From: Adineta ricciae
Taxonomy: Eukaryota > Rotifera > Eurotatoria > Adinetida > Adinetidae
DNA length: 64,000 nt
Assembly: GCA_905250025.1 (NCBI GenBank)
Contig: CAJNOJ010000376.1
Location: 18,001 to 82,000 of the forward strand
Direction of reading: 5' to 3'
Shown here one piece after another: positions 21,401 to 31,510 of this stretch. Each line of letters begins with the position of its first letter. Position 1 is the first letter of the stretch. The notes below the pieces were generated by a model that saw only the letters and a program-made list of their open reading frames with translations, was not told where the DNA came from and made no database searches. The translations under genes and the position numbers were made by a program.

Positions 21401-23392
21401 GTACAGCGCATGTACGCGAGACTATTATAGAAAGAGATTCAGAAACATATCTTCATTTTCATCATGTGATATTGCTTACCTTGAAGAATATCGATAATCA
21501 ATTATTAATTGTGAAGGAAACTTGTGACGCAAGAAGATCCTTATGCCATGACTCCCTCTGCTCATTTCGCAAAATACTCTTACGGAAAAAGTACATAATT
21601 ACAATCCAGTAAATCATAAACCACATACAAGCTGCAACAATACGCGAGTCTGACAGAGATATAGAAGCACAAGAACTAACAGATCTCTGAATTCAAGAGA
21701 GATCTAATCTGCTTCTAGACTTTCTTTAACATGAAATACGACAGTTAAAGACACACACCATTCTGCTCAATATACCCATTCAATAAGATACTTTTAGTAA
21801 TAACGAGACCATTTTTTAATCAATTGACTTGGCACTTTCTGACATAGAAGCCAAAAGTACTATTTAGCGTAAGACTTTAAAGCTTATATGTATCGTCCAA
21901 CAAAGATCGTCAGGGCACTAGAACAGCTCCTTAACCCTTTCACGGCGGTATTATTTTTTCGATAATATATCATGTGAAGAGCAAAATCCGACAATATATA
22001 GATTGCTCTACTTCATTATGTTTTGTATTTGTTACTATCAAAACTATATAATCTTAAAGGCATATCATTATCGCAATTATATTAATACACATACCCAAGT
22101 GTATCTGATTCTTGGCGAAAAAAGTTCCTTCTTCCATAAAAAAAAACCAGCGGTCATTATAGCAACCGCCCGCCTTGAAAGAGTTAAAGCAGGATACAAG
22201 CGTCCAAATAACCTGCACTGTTTGAGGTCCATATTTCATTAGCGCTAACGAAGAAACTGTTTTTTTTAATCAACTACAAATCGCCTTCTCTAAAGAATCA
22301 AAGGATCTCCGTGGTATAAGACTTGACGACTTAACAGTACTATCATAGCCTGTAGTATGGCCTACAATATAAAACCACCGACCGACACACAAACGTGTAT
22401 TAGATTTTTTGTCACTTTTTTTAATAGGGCCCTCTCCTCAGTTGAAGCAGTTGATCCATATGTGATAAAACTGTACCAAGAGTGGCTAGTCGTTCATCGA
22501 CACCCTTTCCAGGTGTCACTCATGACTAGCTGCACGCATCGTCCCGACGTATATAGATCAGCTACTGATCTGATCAAGCAAAATCCCTAATTGATCATAG
22601 TTCCTTGACTCGTGCGTTTGCAGACAAGTCAGAAGGAAAAAGAATAGCTATTTTGTTTCATTATCATATCTTATCCTCAAGTCTTGAGTTCGTTAGAATT
22701 TCAACTATAGATTGTTATCCAAATCTCCTAGATCAATTTATAAATCTTGTAGCGTATAAACAAGGGTTCTTGGACACTTCATTGAAGGCTGAGAGCAGAC
22801 GCACCCGATTTGAGTCGAGGGCACTGGCAAGAAGTCAAGGTATGAATAGTACATTATCGCCTCTCTATCATAGTTCTAGGGAGATTGGAGGAACTCGTGT
22901 AATGTGGCGCCTCTACAAAGTTTAAGTAATATATATAATACCTCCCAAATGATACAACTGTATTTTCCAAAGAATTTCGAACAATGTTTTTTGACCTTTT
23001 GCCCGCGATAAACATGCATACAAACAGATTTAAGTTTTTTTACCACTTTTTCCAACATGACTCTCCTCTCAGTCGAGGGAATAAGAATATGATTATATAT
23101 ATTTATTAGATGAATTACAATTGGTCTGAATATATTTTGCCTACAGAATTACCAAATAAATCAATAAATGAACTTTTACATAATTTATTTATTAGTGAAC
23201 GATCAATAAAAATAAATTATTTAAAATATTTCACTGAATGTTCTCCTTCATATTGTACATATATTAAAATAAATCAAATAAATTTATACTATTCAATAAC
23301 TCTTTTTATTAGCTTATATGGTGGTCTTATTATTATTTTTCGATCAATTTCATTATTTTTAATTAAAATTTTATTCATATACCAATCACAAT
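18492..23392 (+). CDS. Two-TM Cys-rich membrane protein, module 1 (four exons)
   Basis: Exons by GT-AG borders and phase: 18492-18654, 18710-19002, 19655-20230, 23110-23392. The first exon join rebuilds one membrane helix (LYILFLIISLYILFSM) across a 55 bp intron. The protein has a short acidic N-terminal tail, TM1, then an ectodomain with CYC..IPYKTFLSNYIKIHPIC, FQLLSDLCSLS, C.TCGREDP, GGCTPFQALLHSTLDCLYD and YFTECSPSYCTY, followed by TM2 (YYSITLFISLYGGLIIIF). I do not recognise a named family. One TM at each end of a Cys-rich ectodomain is the topology of degenerin/ENaC channels, but I see no DEG signature. The third intron is 2879 bp, swollen by repeats; the others are 55 and 652 bp. A donor (GTATAA) after 23392 fits the acceptor before module 2. 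Confidence 0.6.
19003..19654 (+). other. Intron of module 1 with repeat insertion
   Basis: 652 bp. The stretch at about 19395-19600 is richer in GC than its surroundings and rich in CGGAA/TTCCG pieces, ending in CCTGCAGTAATTGCACGG and GTCCAGGG. This relates it loosely to the CCGGAA-rich element at 8773 and 16407. Confidence 0.45.
20261..20303 (+). repeat. CGCTCGT...CCTCGACTAAAA motif, copy 2
   Basis: Aligns with 4036-4078 and the reverse complement of 50455-50500; here preceded by an (AT)n tract. Confidence 0.6.
22483..22540 (+). repeat. Hairpin repeat, copy 4
   Basis: GGCTAGTCGTTCATCGACAC then AGGTGTCACTCATGACTAGC. Compared with the other copies, the bases next to the loop have changed on both arms (GACACC and GGTGTC), so the inner stem pairs well. 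Confidence 0.55.
22880..23085 (-). repeat. Dispersed repeat, reverse copy of 2342-2700
   Basis: Reverse complement aligns with 2342-2690: terminal TCCCTCGACTGAGAGG, then GTTTGTATGCATGTTTAT, GGTCAAAAAACATTGTTCGA and CATTTGGGAGG. A second, shorter copy of the same end lies at 22385-22447. Confidence 0.65.
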
Positions 23393-23440
23393 GTATAAAC
23401 ATGAATTCTTGTAATTACGAAATAAAACACCTTATATACG

Positions 23441-23467
23441 TATATATATATATATATATATATATAT
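23441..23467 (+). repeat. (AT)n microsatellite
   Basis: A run of alternating A and T inside the 92 bp intron between modules 1 and 2. The frame reading through it as IYIYIYI is not protein. Confidence 0.9.
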
Positions 23468-23484
23468 GTGCCTTTTCTTTTTAG

Positions 23485-24987
23485 TGATTAGTAGAAATAC
23501 TATATATCAATTTAGTCAATGGTTACGAAAATTAAATTTATTCCAAATGAATAATAAACGAACAGAAAATGATATCAAACAACAAAAAATTATGACACGT
23601 ATTTATTTAATTTTATTAACAGGTAATCTTTTTTCAAATATTAGTGCAATTCAAAATTGTCATTGCTCTATTTTTGGTTTATTCTTATAGTTTCATTTCT
23701 AATTTTAATATTATTAACATCACTTGAGAGTGAAACAACATTAATAAATGAATCAAATCCATCATTAATAACTTATAATAATTTACAAAAATCTTATCTA
23801 AGCTCACTTCAGTGTCCTTGTTCGAAAACAATAATATCTTATAAAAAATTTCTCTCATTGTCGCCAATATTTCATGATATATGCTCAAGTTATTTGATTG
23901 AAAATGAATGGGTTGATATTATGCGATCACTTTCATTTACATGGAAATCTAAAGATTGGCGTAGAAAACTTTATTCATACTTTCAATTATTATCGAATCT
24001 TTGTCAATTATCAAGAAAGACAACTGATGAATCTATTCAACGTTTTCTTTCTCAATCTTTTGTTCTATCAAATATAATTAATGAAAATGATTTTAATAAA
24101 CAATTTGATACGATTCTTGATCAATTTTGTCAATCAACAATAATTTATTTTAATCTTATTATTGATGCAATTCAACTTCTTATACAAGTTGATCAACCAT
24201 ATACTGAATCAGCAGAACATTCTGTTGAAAATGATTTTCTGACAAATTTACATATTAATATAATGAAACCAAATAACAAAACAGTCTTTCAGGTATGTTT
24301 TTTAAATTAAAATATGAAAAAAAGAATATAATTTTATTTATATATTAAAAAAATATTTAGGTGAAATTTATTTTAAATGAAATTAATGATTTTAATTCAA
24401 CATTTATCAAATGTATTTGTGCTATCAATCCATACTGTAAGAGTTTAAATATGATTAATATATCTGAATTAATCATAGGTGAAAATAATCCATATAATGA
24501 TATTTATTTATCGTCAGGCTTAGTTTCAGCTTGTTCTACAATGGATTCTATTTTGTATTCAACATTTGAATGCTTTTATTCGAAGTCTAATTGTTTAAAA
24601 TTTTTTTTAAAGTATGCGTTACAACAAATTCCTATTGAGTATCATTCTATATGGGAATCAAAAATTCATCCTTTTATTTATGATTCATCATCAAATCGTT
24701 TTTCTCCAAATATTTCAATAGGAATTATTATTAAAAATTTAATGATTGAAAATTGGAATGCAACTCTATTTTATACGCATTTTTATCAATCATGTGCACC
24801 AAATTATTGTACTTATCTAGAAAAACGTCGTGTTAAAACATTTATCGAAGTATTAATAACATTCGTATCTATGATTGGGGGCTTAACTGCTTCTTTACAT
24901 TTAATTACACCTTATCTTTTGAACATTATATTGAATTTACTTCAATGGATAAAACAAAAACAACAGCAATCACAGAGGGGTAATTAG
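23485..24987 (+). CDS. Two-TM Cys-rich membrane protein, module 2 (three exons)
   Basis: Exons 23485-23622, 23691-24292 and 24361 to either the TAG at 24985-24987 or the donor after 24979; the two introns are 68 bp each. The first join rebuilds TM1 (IYLILLTVSFLILILLTSL). The ectodomain repeats the module 1 pattern: LQCPCSKTIISYKKFLSLSP, HDICSSYLIENEW, YFQLLSNLCQLS, CICAINPYC, FYQSCAPNYCTY. TM2 is at FVSMIGGLTASLHLI. The first exon has no ATG at its start and begins at a good acceptor (TTTTTAG) in the phase offered by module 1, so module 2 is probably a continuation rather than a separate gene. The last codons before the TAG (RGN) could be intron read-through, since AGG-G|GTAATT is a possible donor. 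Confidence 0.6.
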
Positions 24988-26012
24988 GGACTTCCATCAT
25001 TGGGGAAAAGGAGACGAAGATTCATTGAATTATATAATTACAAGTATTTCTAATGCTTTTCCTCTCGCATTGATGCATATCATGAAATTGATATCAATCA
25101 GCTCCCCAATTTATCTTTCTAATTTGAATCAATGAAAGATAAAAGCATTTCACTGCACACTATCATTTTGTTTTTCTAATCATATTCATATAAAAACATG
25201 TTCTAAAACATCGATGATATATAGTTCGATGAATGTTCATCTCTTCATGAGCTATAAGGAATATATCCATGAACATTGTTTCCTGTGGCGCAGATAATAT
25301 ATTGCTTGAGGGTATTATCCTTTACCCCCAATTCTGGTCCCCGGATTCATCCCCACTCGGAGTAGATAATCAAAAAATCTCAGAACTGGTCATCAGTTGA
25401 GGATTATTATGTGAAAATATCTTTAATTGGGTACTTATAAGAAAAATTAGAAACAGTAAAATGTATTATATAGTTAATACTTTACTATTAAAGCGATGAT
25501 AGTAAATTTTTTTATCAATTAGGAACAATGTGAAGTTTTCTTCGTTTTATCTTTTATAATGACTTATCTTGTGTTTGAAAAACAAGTGACTCGACACTGG
25601 TTAAAAAATTAGAATTTATAATTAACTCTTTTTAATTTTCTAGATCTCGTCACCAGTTGTTTAGAAAAAAGTCTATCAAAGATCTAACTCCTAATTTAGT
25701 TCACCTTAAAGTATACCATGAAGTAACTCGGTACTGTTTAAAGTCTCGATGCATTTTGAATCTGAAACGGTTTTAATTAGTCGCCAGAATTACTAATAGT
25801 TTCAAAGACTTACAATCGGATAAATGAAAAGGAAACTAATTAAAGTATCTGTACATACGACATAAATATGGCAAAACGAATCTCAGTTAAATAAATTCCT
25901 AAATAAAAACCCTTAACTCGTGGCCAGTTTTGAGATTTTTTTATTATTTACTCGAAGCGGGGATAGAATTTGGAGAAAAAAAAGTCAACCTATTGTTTGT
26001 TCTGTTATATAG
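24988..26012 (+). other. Spacer or intron between modules 2 and 3
   Basis: About 1.03 kb with no recognised gene. It lies between a possible donor at 24980 and the TTATATAG acceptor at 26012. Low GC, no copies of the repeats seen elsewhere. Confidence 0.35.
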
Positions 26013-27408
26013 TTCATCCAAAATATTCCGATCGATTAAAATTCTTGATTCGGAATTTGAACACACTCTTCCATAGTACTATAATAAATTTAAATATATT
26101 TCGTCGACGAGATTTCAGTAGTAATCTTGACCAAATTAGAGCAAAATATCTTGGTCAATGGGCAACTCGTCTTTATATTGTTTTGTTGGTTATTGGTATT
26201 ACTATCGTTATTCTTTTTACTATAACCCAACCTCGAACAATAACAGAAACTTTTGATAAACCATCAATTGATGAATATAATCATCTATTAACGATTTATG
26301 GAAATAAACTCGAATGTTCCTGTTCATTTATTTCATCTTCATATAATAAATTTGTTAAAATTGAACCAAAATTTCATGAGGTAAGAAAAATAATGAATTT
26401 CAAATAAAAGAAATAAATTTCAAATCAAAATAGATTTGTTTAAGTACATTTATATCTGATCAATGGCGAATTAATATGACATTAGCTCTTGTTAAAAATT
26501 TCTCAATTTATGAACAAAATGATTATCGTCGTTTTCTTTCTGCTCATTTACAATTGCTTCAAGGTTTATGTCATCTTTCTATAAAATTAGTCAATAATTC
26601 AATCAATCAAACGCTTCATTCCTTATTTACTACTTTACAACTTCTTTCAAACAAAAATTTTCAAACTCGTATTAGTTCATTAATTGAACGCAGTAAATCA
26701 GATGCTGTGAAAATCTTTTCTGATCTTTTCTTCTTAATCCGAAGTATTAATCATGGAAATAATATTATGTCAACATATGGAACTAATTTTCAATATATAA
26801 TACCTTGGACAAGTTTTCAAGGATCTTATATACCTACTCAAGCATTATTCTATGATAATCAATGTTCTTGTTCTTCACAACCAAATTGTAGCACTCAAGC
26901 AAATTTTTTTATAGAAAATTCGAATAAAAATATTTCTATCAAAGGTTTAAAAATTGGTTGTACACCAAGTGAATCATTTCTTTCTTCGAGTCTTGAATGT
27001 TTTTATGATTTATCATGTATTTATCTTCTTCATCAATATACTAATTCAACATATTCTTCTATTTATTTATCTGCTAAAATGAAACGATCATCAATCAATA
27101 CGACAATAAATGAACTTACTGATAATTTATTTGTGGATGAATGGATAACTAAAATGAATTATATATCTTATTTCAAACAATGTTCACCTTCATTATGTTC
27201 GTATACTTATATTCAACAGTTTCATCTATTATATACAATAAATTTTTTATTTGCTTTTCAAGGTGGTCTTACAATTATTCTAAAATGGATATGTCCTCTA
27301 TTAGTTGCAATTATTGATAAAATACATCAATATCAAACTAGACGAACAAATATTATTCAACCTATTCAATCGTCTCAAGAAATCTCATCTGTTGAAACTA
27401 TTCAATGA
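26013..27408 (+). CDS. Two-TM Cys-rich membrane protein, module 3 (two exons)
   Basis: Exons 26013-26380 and 26434-27408, joined across a 53 bp intron so that KFHE continues into ICLSTFISDQWRIN. An open frame extends upstream to 25970 but crosses a good acceptor. TM1 is LYIVLLVIGITIVILF. The ectodomain has CSCSFISSSYNKF, LQLLQGLCHLS, CSCSSQPNCSTQ, IGCTPSESFLSSSLECFYD and YFKQCSPSLCSY. TM2 is LYTINFLFAFQGGLTIIL, followed by a ~45-residue polar tail. Like modules 1 and 2 it keeps all the shared cysteines, which suggests disulfide-bonded folding. Function unknown. It may be the last part of one large three-module protein or an independent gene. Confidence 0.62.
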
Positions 27409-28277
27409 AATATTAACAGCTAATCGAAAGATTACTACTTTTATACATAAAATAAAATATTTTCTTAATATCAAAAATGTCGTAAATACTACCGATGTTG
27501 CGGTTATGTAAGATAATTTTAATAACAATAAAAAGCATTCATAAAATAAAAAATAAACATGTGGAAATATTTGAATGTATTGAAATTGCTTAATTACATA
27601 ATGATCATTTATTCTATCTTGTTCACTATTGAAAAGATGCTATTGATATATTATCCATTAAAAAAGATGGATGAATCCATGACGGCCCATCAACTATTTG
27701 GAAGGCTTTTTTACGATTTTTTCAGCTTAAAATATTGATCTCGACTAGAAAACACTTCTGTTTAAAACATTAAATATTCTCTATTAAGAACCCGAGTTTT
27801 CGAGTTGTTTTTCAGAACACTTATGGTATATTTTTATACATAGAAAAAATATCGAGAAAAAGTGTGGAACTTCTTTAGCAGCAATTTTTGGTTTTCAGAA
27901 ATGTAAACGGAGTCCAGAAACATATTTCTCTTGAAACATCAGACCAGTTCTGTTGAAGGTTTTGAAGGGTCAGAATTTATGTATTCATGAACCTAAGACT
28001 ACAGGAATCTAGTACAAGGTGGTAATGAAGAGAGCTGTTCAATCTATTTGAGTAATGAGTATCATTGTCAAGTCTGGTTTTAAGAAGTCAGATTGACTAA
28101 AAAGGATAGAAAAAGAATTTCTATGTAAATGTAAATGTTCTGGTCTTTGTTGAACGAGATGTCAAACTATATTGAACCATTGAGTTGCTAATTGGTTTGA
28201 ATTCATACATACCTCGAAATCCTTGTTTTGTACCTAAATTAATGCAGACATAAAGGAACAAAAATAAAAGCTTTTGC
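27409..28277. other. No gene recognised
   Basis: AT-rich sequence downstream of the membrane-protein cluster. Several A-rich stretches could serve as poly(A) signals (AATAAA near 27449, 27527 and 27551). Nothing else seen. Confidence 0.4.
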
Positions 28278-28610
28278 TCACCTGTTGTTCAAAGTTTTTC
28301 GCTTCTGACTTTCAAAAAAACTGTTCTTCGCTTCTTCTACTTCATCTGATTCAAGAGAGACGATCGTGAATACCAGGATTATCTTTGTTAGATCTTCTTG
28401 CCGTTCCAAGTTATTTCTTTTGTGTAAATTCGTACCTGTCTTTTGTATTTGACGGGAGAATGCTTTTGGGAAGTGTAGCATGTCTAGCGACCGACTTCAT
28501 TACGGCAGCTATATCGTCTCCAGTACTTTTACCATGACCTGTAGCTGTGAACGTCCATGTTAGCTTTTCCTTACAGACCAAAGACTTCTGCCCACTAGAC
28601 GTTAATATAC
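28278..28610 (-). pseudogene. C-terminal part of a transposon-type protein (HGK...GDD motif)
   Basis: Read on the minus strand, one frame gives WTFTATGHGKSTGDDIAAV followed by KSVARHATLPKSI. A second frame continues as NNLERQEDLTKIILVF and on for about 40 residues. This matches, from memory of the family, the HGKGxxDGxGGxxKR region of a protein common in invertebrate DNA-transposon-like repeats. The frame change lies near 28430. It faces away from the N-terminal part of the same family on the opposite strand at 28830-29920. Confidence 0.45.
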
Positions 28611-28829
28611 GGGACGGAAACTAATAGAAAGCTAGAATCTGTATCGGTTCAGTTAGTGTGTGTGGTTATCCCATTTCGGTGTTGAATGAATGAACGTTTT
28701 TGTTCAATACTTTCATATTTTTTCAATTAAATTTTACTAAAATCTTTTTTCCACTTATCAGGTTTGAATCAAAAGCTAAACAGGCTTGACGCTCATTTGT
28801 CCTTCGAAAAAACAAAGGTATACTAGCTT

Positions 28830-29920
28830 ATCCATAAAGTCTACGAGGAAACGTGTCTTCATCTGACTCAATAGTTGACACTGTGGTACAGTTTTATAAT
28901 GAAGATGGTATTAGTCCAAACTCGTCCAATTCTAAATATACAATTACAATCAACGAGCAACCTGTAGCAGTTCGGTTTTTAGAGATGACTGTCTTCGACG
29001 CGTAACATATATTCGAAGAACGAAATCCCGGACTTGTTGTACGATAAATGTTCAATACTCTTCGACCACGAGAAGTGACGATTGCAACATCACACGATAC
29101 GTGCATTTGCATAATTCATGAGAATATTGATTTGTTTCTCAAGGTTTGTAGCGTTTGCATGTTGGCTCGAACTTAAAATAACTTCATTATAGGCCTGGAA
29201 TAACTATTATTGGAAATGTGCTGGTGCAGCTGCTTTATAGGTCACCAACCAGATTACTATGAAAGATCTAATTAATCAAATGGTGTGCACAGACTCGGGT
29301 GAAAAGTGTTTCAGTGGTAAATGCAAAAAAAATCGCTCATCGAAGAACATCACACTCATTCTGACTAGCAGCAACATGATGGATTCGGATGATGAATGCT
29401 CATCGACTCTGTCGAAGAAAGTTAACAATAAGTTCGACCTTTAACAGATGTTTCGCTCAGTTGAATGTCTATTATGGGAAATTGAAGAAAGATGGTCATT
29501 ATCATTGCTTCACACACATACAAACAGAGTACAATGTGAATACATCAATGACTTGTGCAGTAAATCAACGAACGACTTGTTTGCGATGGCGCAAATAGAT
29601 TTTTCAATGAATTATACACTGATAAGTCAGCTTATTTACAATCCATCGTACCATGGGAAATGAACAGAGAAATATAGCGACCATCAGTAATTATATGGAG
29701 CATTCGTGCACTGTGTTAAAAAAATTCTCGTTGAATTCATCAAGAACCACTTTCCATTCATAAAAAAGATCAATTATGTTAGGTAAATCGTGTTTTTCAT
29801 GTACCTTGTGTGGTATGTTGACTCTCTTCTTCCGTTTAGTGATAGAGCATGTGCCCATTTCCAGAATAACGCTAGTATCTTGAAACTGATTCATCACAAG
29901 TGGAATTTTGGTTCAAATGA
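28830..29920 (+). pseudogene. N-terminal and central part of the same transposon-type protein
   Basis: Conserved blocks appear in the expected order but in several frames: FYNEDGISP (about 28890), VRFLEMTVFDA, FEERNPGL, LRPREVTIATSHDTCIC, a Cys pair CTDSGEKCFSGKC (29287), LLHTHTNRVQCEYI (29510), IDFSMNYT (about 29596) and FSDRACAHFQNNAS (about 29838). The family in other animals has DFAENYT and SDGAxxQFKN at the last two places. Stops and frameshifts are frequent, so it is decayed. I cannot name the superfamily with certainty. Confidence 0.5.
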
Positions 29921-29925
29921 TTCAT

Positions 29926-30040
29926 GACGTAGGATACCTTCGGGCAGGATTCGACATTTTCTTGAGCCGATTCGTTTCAGCGTAGGTTCCAATCAAACCA
30001 ACACTAGTTCGAAATACAACTTGATGAGGTCTATCGGTTC
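29926..30040 (-). repeat. Dispersed repeat, reverse copy of 50722-50840
   Basis: Reverse complement aligns with 50722-50840 over about 115 bp with roughly 10% differences, sharing GTAGGATACCTTCGGGCAGG and CGTTTCAGCGTAGGTTCCAA. Shorter related pieces are at 39079-39138 and 54608-54667. Confidence 0.75.
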
Positions 30041-30444
30041 CAAAAATAAAATTTCCAAAAAAGTTCTTTTCACACCCTCAAAAATTGGATGAGTTCGCAT
30101 GGATGCACCTAAAGGATGGCTGCCAGTAAGTGGTTCGAATTGTCAGTGAGCAATTGAAACGAATCGAAGACTTTTTGATGGATATGACAATATTTTATTG
30201 AGAGAAGACAAACACAACCTATTGAATATTCATCATCCTTTATACAGGATTCGGAATATACAATGAGACACACAAAACGCACGATACAGTCCTTTTGGAT
30301 TATCAGAATAAATGTAAGAGGTGAGGAGAGAGTACATATATATATGATAGATGAGGACATATCAGAGTACAAATACATAAGAATAAGAGAAGGTATGGCG
30401 TATCATCACAATTACCACTGCTGTTACTGCTACTAATATAGCCC
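30041..30444. other. 3' flank of the intradiol dioxygenase gene
   Basis: No gene. The minus-strand frame overlapping the gene's 3' end (to 30533) follows the CTG-repeat in another frame and is not believed. Confidence 0.4.
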
Positions 30445-30535
30445 CTAGTGTTGCCGGCGCTTGGTGCTGCTGCGTGTGGTGATGGTGCTTGTATTCTTTG
30501 TGCTGCTGCTACTGCTGCTGCTGCTGACACCAACA
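30415..30535 (+). repeat. Imperfect CTG/TGC trinucleotide tract
   Basis: Trinucleotide-rich sequence (TGCTGCTGCTACTGCTGCTG) overlapping the end of the intradiol gene, where it encodes part of the poly-Ser tail. Confidence 0.8.
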
Positions 30536-31410
30536 GTTGAATCTACTTTCAAAGTTACAGTTCCTATCAATCCACCACTGATACCTTTTGCTTGATTCAC
30601 ATATGCTAATGTGACTAAGGAATCAACACCATCTTGTTGTGTATAAACACGATCAACACTATTTAGCGTACGTGTTACTGTGTTTGAACTATAAGGTGAA
30701 ATCGCTTGAACTAATGTTGTATAACTGTCATTGAAAAAGATTTGGCCTGTATGTGATGTATGTCCACCCCAATAATAGACTGAGCCACTAGTAGTTTCCA
30801 CACCACCAGAACGAACTTTAGCATGAATATGTGTTGCACGTCCACCATAATATCCAGGATAAACTGTATAAAATGTTGCTTGTCCATTCGTGTTTGTTAA
30901 TTGGACACCTCGCAAATATGTTGTTGTACTGACAACACTTGTTTCAAAATGTGAATAAACACCAATAGAATTACAATGCCATAGATCAACAGCAGCATTA
31001 ACAATTGCAGAACAATTATTTGTATCGACTACAGTTACTATCAATGTAAACGGTATGCCAGCTTGTGATTCTCTAAAATCAACAAAGAGATTACATATAA
31101 TCAACTCTGACAATAACAAAACACTATTCCTATACGTAGAAGTTTTCTTTGATATTTACGTTATATTTTGTCGTACTAATGATCCATTGTAATAGTACGG
31201 TCCTTCTTCGATTTCTGGTGTTAATGAACATCCTGAAACGACAGCTCGTTTATTCCGTAGTTGTCCTTGTACATTACCATCTAGAATATCAGTTATATTG
31301 AAAGTAAGTTATTATTCTTTCTAAACGAGATTTAGTCAGTACTTACTTGAAAAAGTTGTGAGTACCAAAAGTAAAAAGATAGCTGGTGTAGTAAATTTAA
31401 TAGATAGCAT
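30445..31410 (-). CDS. Secreted intradiol ring-cleavage dioxygenase (three exons)
   Basis: Exons on the minus strand: 31410-31347, 31280-31160, 31072-30445; introns 66 and 87 bp, phases consistent, 270 residues. Residues 1-20 form a signal peptide (FTTPAIFLLLVLTTF). Then come CSLTPEIEEGPYY, the typical N-terminal motif, and LWHCNSIGVYS. The segment YPGYYGGRATHIH follows. Two Tyr and two His iron ligands (Tyr of GVYS, Tyr of PGYY, both His of HIH) are all present, so it should bind Fe(III). The family opens catechol rings between the hydroxyls. The C-terminus is a Ser/Thr-rich tail with eight Ser in a row. The family is mainly bacterial and fungal; its presence in an animal with spliced introns suggests an old transfer. 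Intact. Confidence 0.88.
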
Positions 31411-31499
31411 GTTTTTGTTTTTTCTTCTTCTTTTGAATTCCTTCTGTTTCTTGTAAAATTTAATAAGACACGATTATTATGCTTTGAAATTTACCCACC

Positions 31500-31510
31500 T
31501 ATATATATAC
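31500..31510 (-). promoter_or_regulatory. TATA-like element upstream of the intradiol gene
   Basis: TATATATATAG on the minus strand about 90 bp before the ATG at 31410. In AT-rich sequence this may be chance. Confidence 0.25.

Larger units (their letters stand above)
20231..23109 (+). other. 2.9 kb intron of module 1 filled with repeats
   Basis: It starts with GTATGT and a CA/AT microsatellite and ends TTTATTAG. Inside are the CGCTCGT motif (20261-20303), a copy of the 16970 repeat (about 21000-21130), a hairpin-repeat copy (22483-22540) and two inward-facing element ends at 22430-22447 and 23063-23080. The ORFs at 21397, 22003 and 22605 show no domain. Other introns here are under 100 bp, so nearly all of this is inserted DNA. 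Confidence 0.6.

Noticed and set aside
18492..27408. Assignment of the two-TM modules to ENaC/DEG channels
   Set aside because: Only the topology agrees; the DEG and post-TM2 signature motifs are not visible.
30303..30533. Ala-rich minus-strand frame
   Set aside because: It is the trinucleotide tract of the intradiol gene read in another frame.
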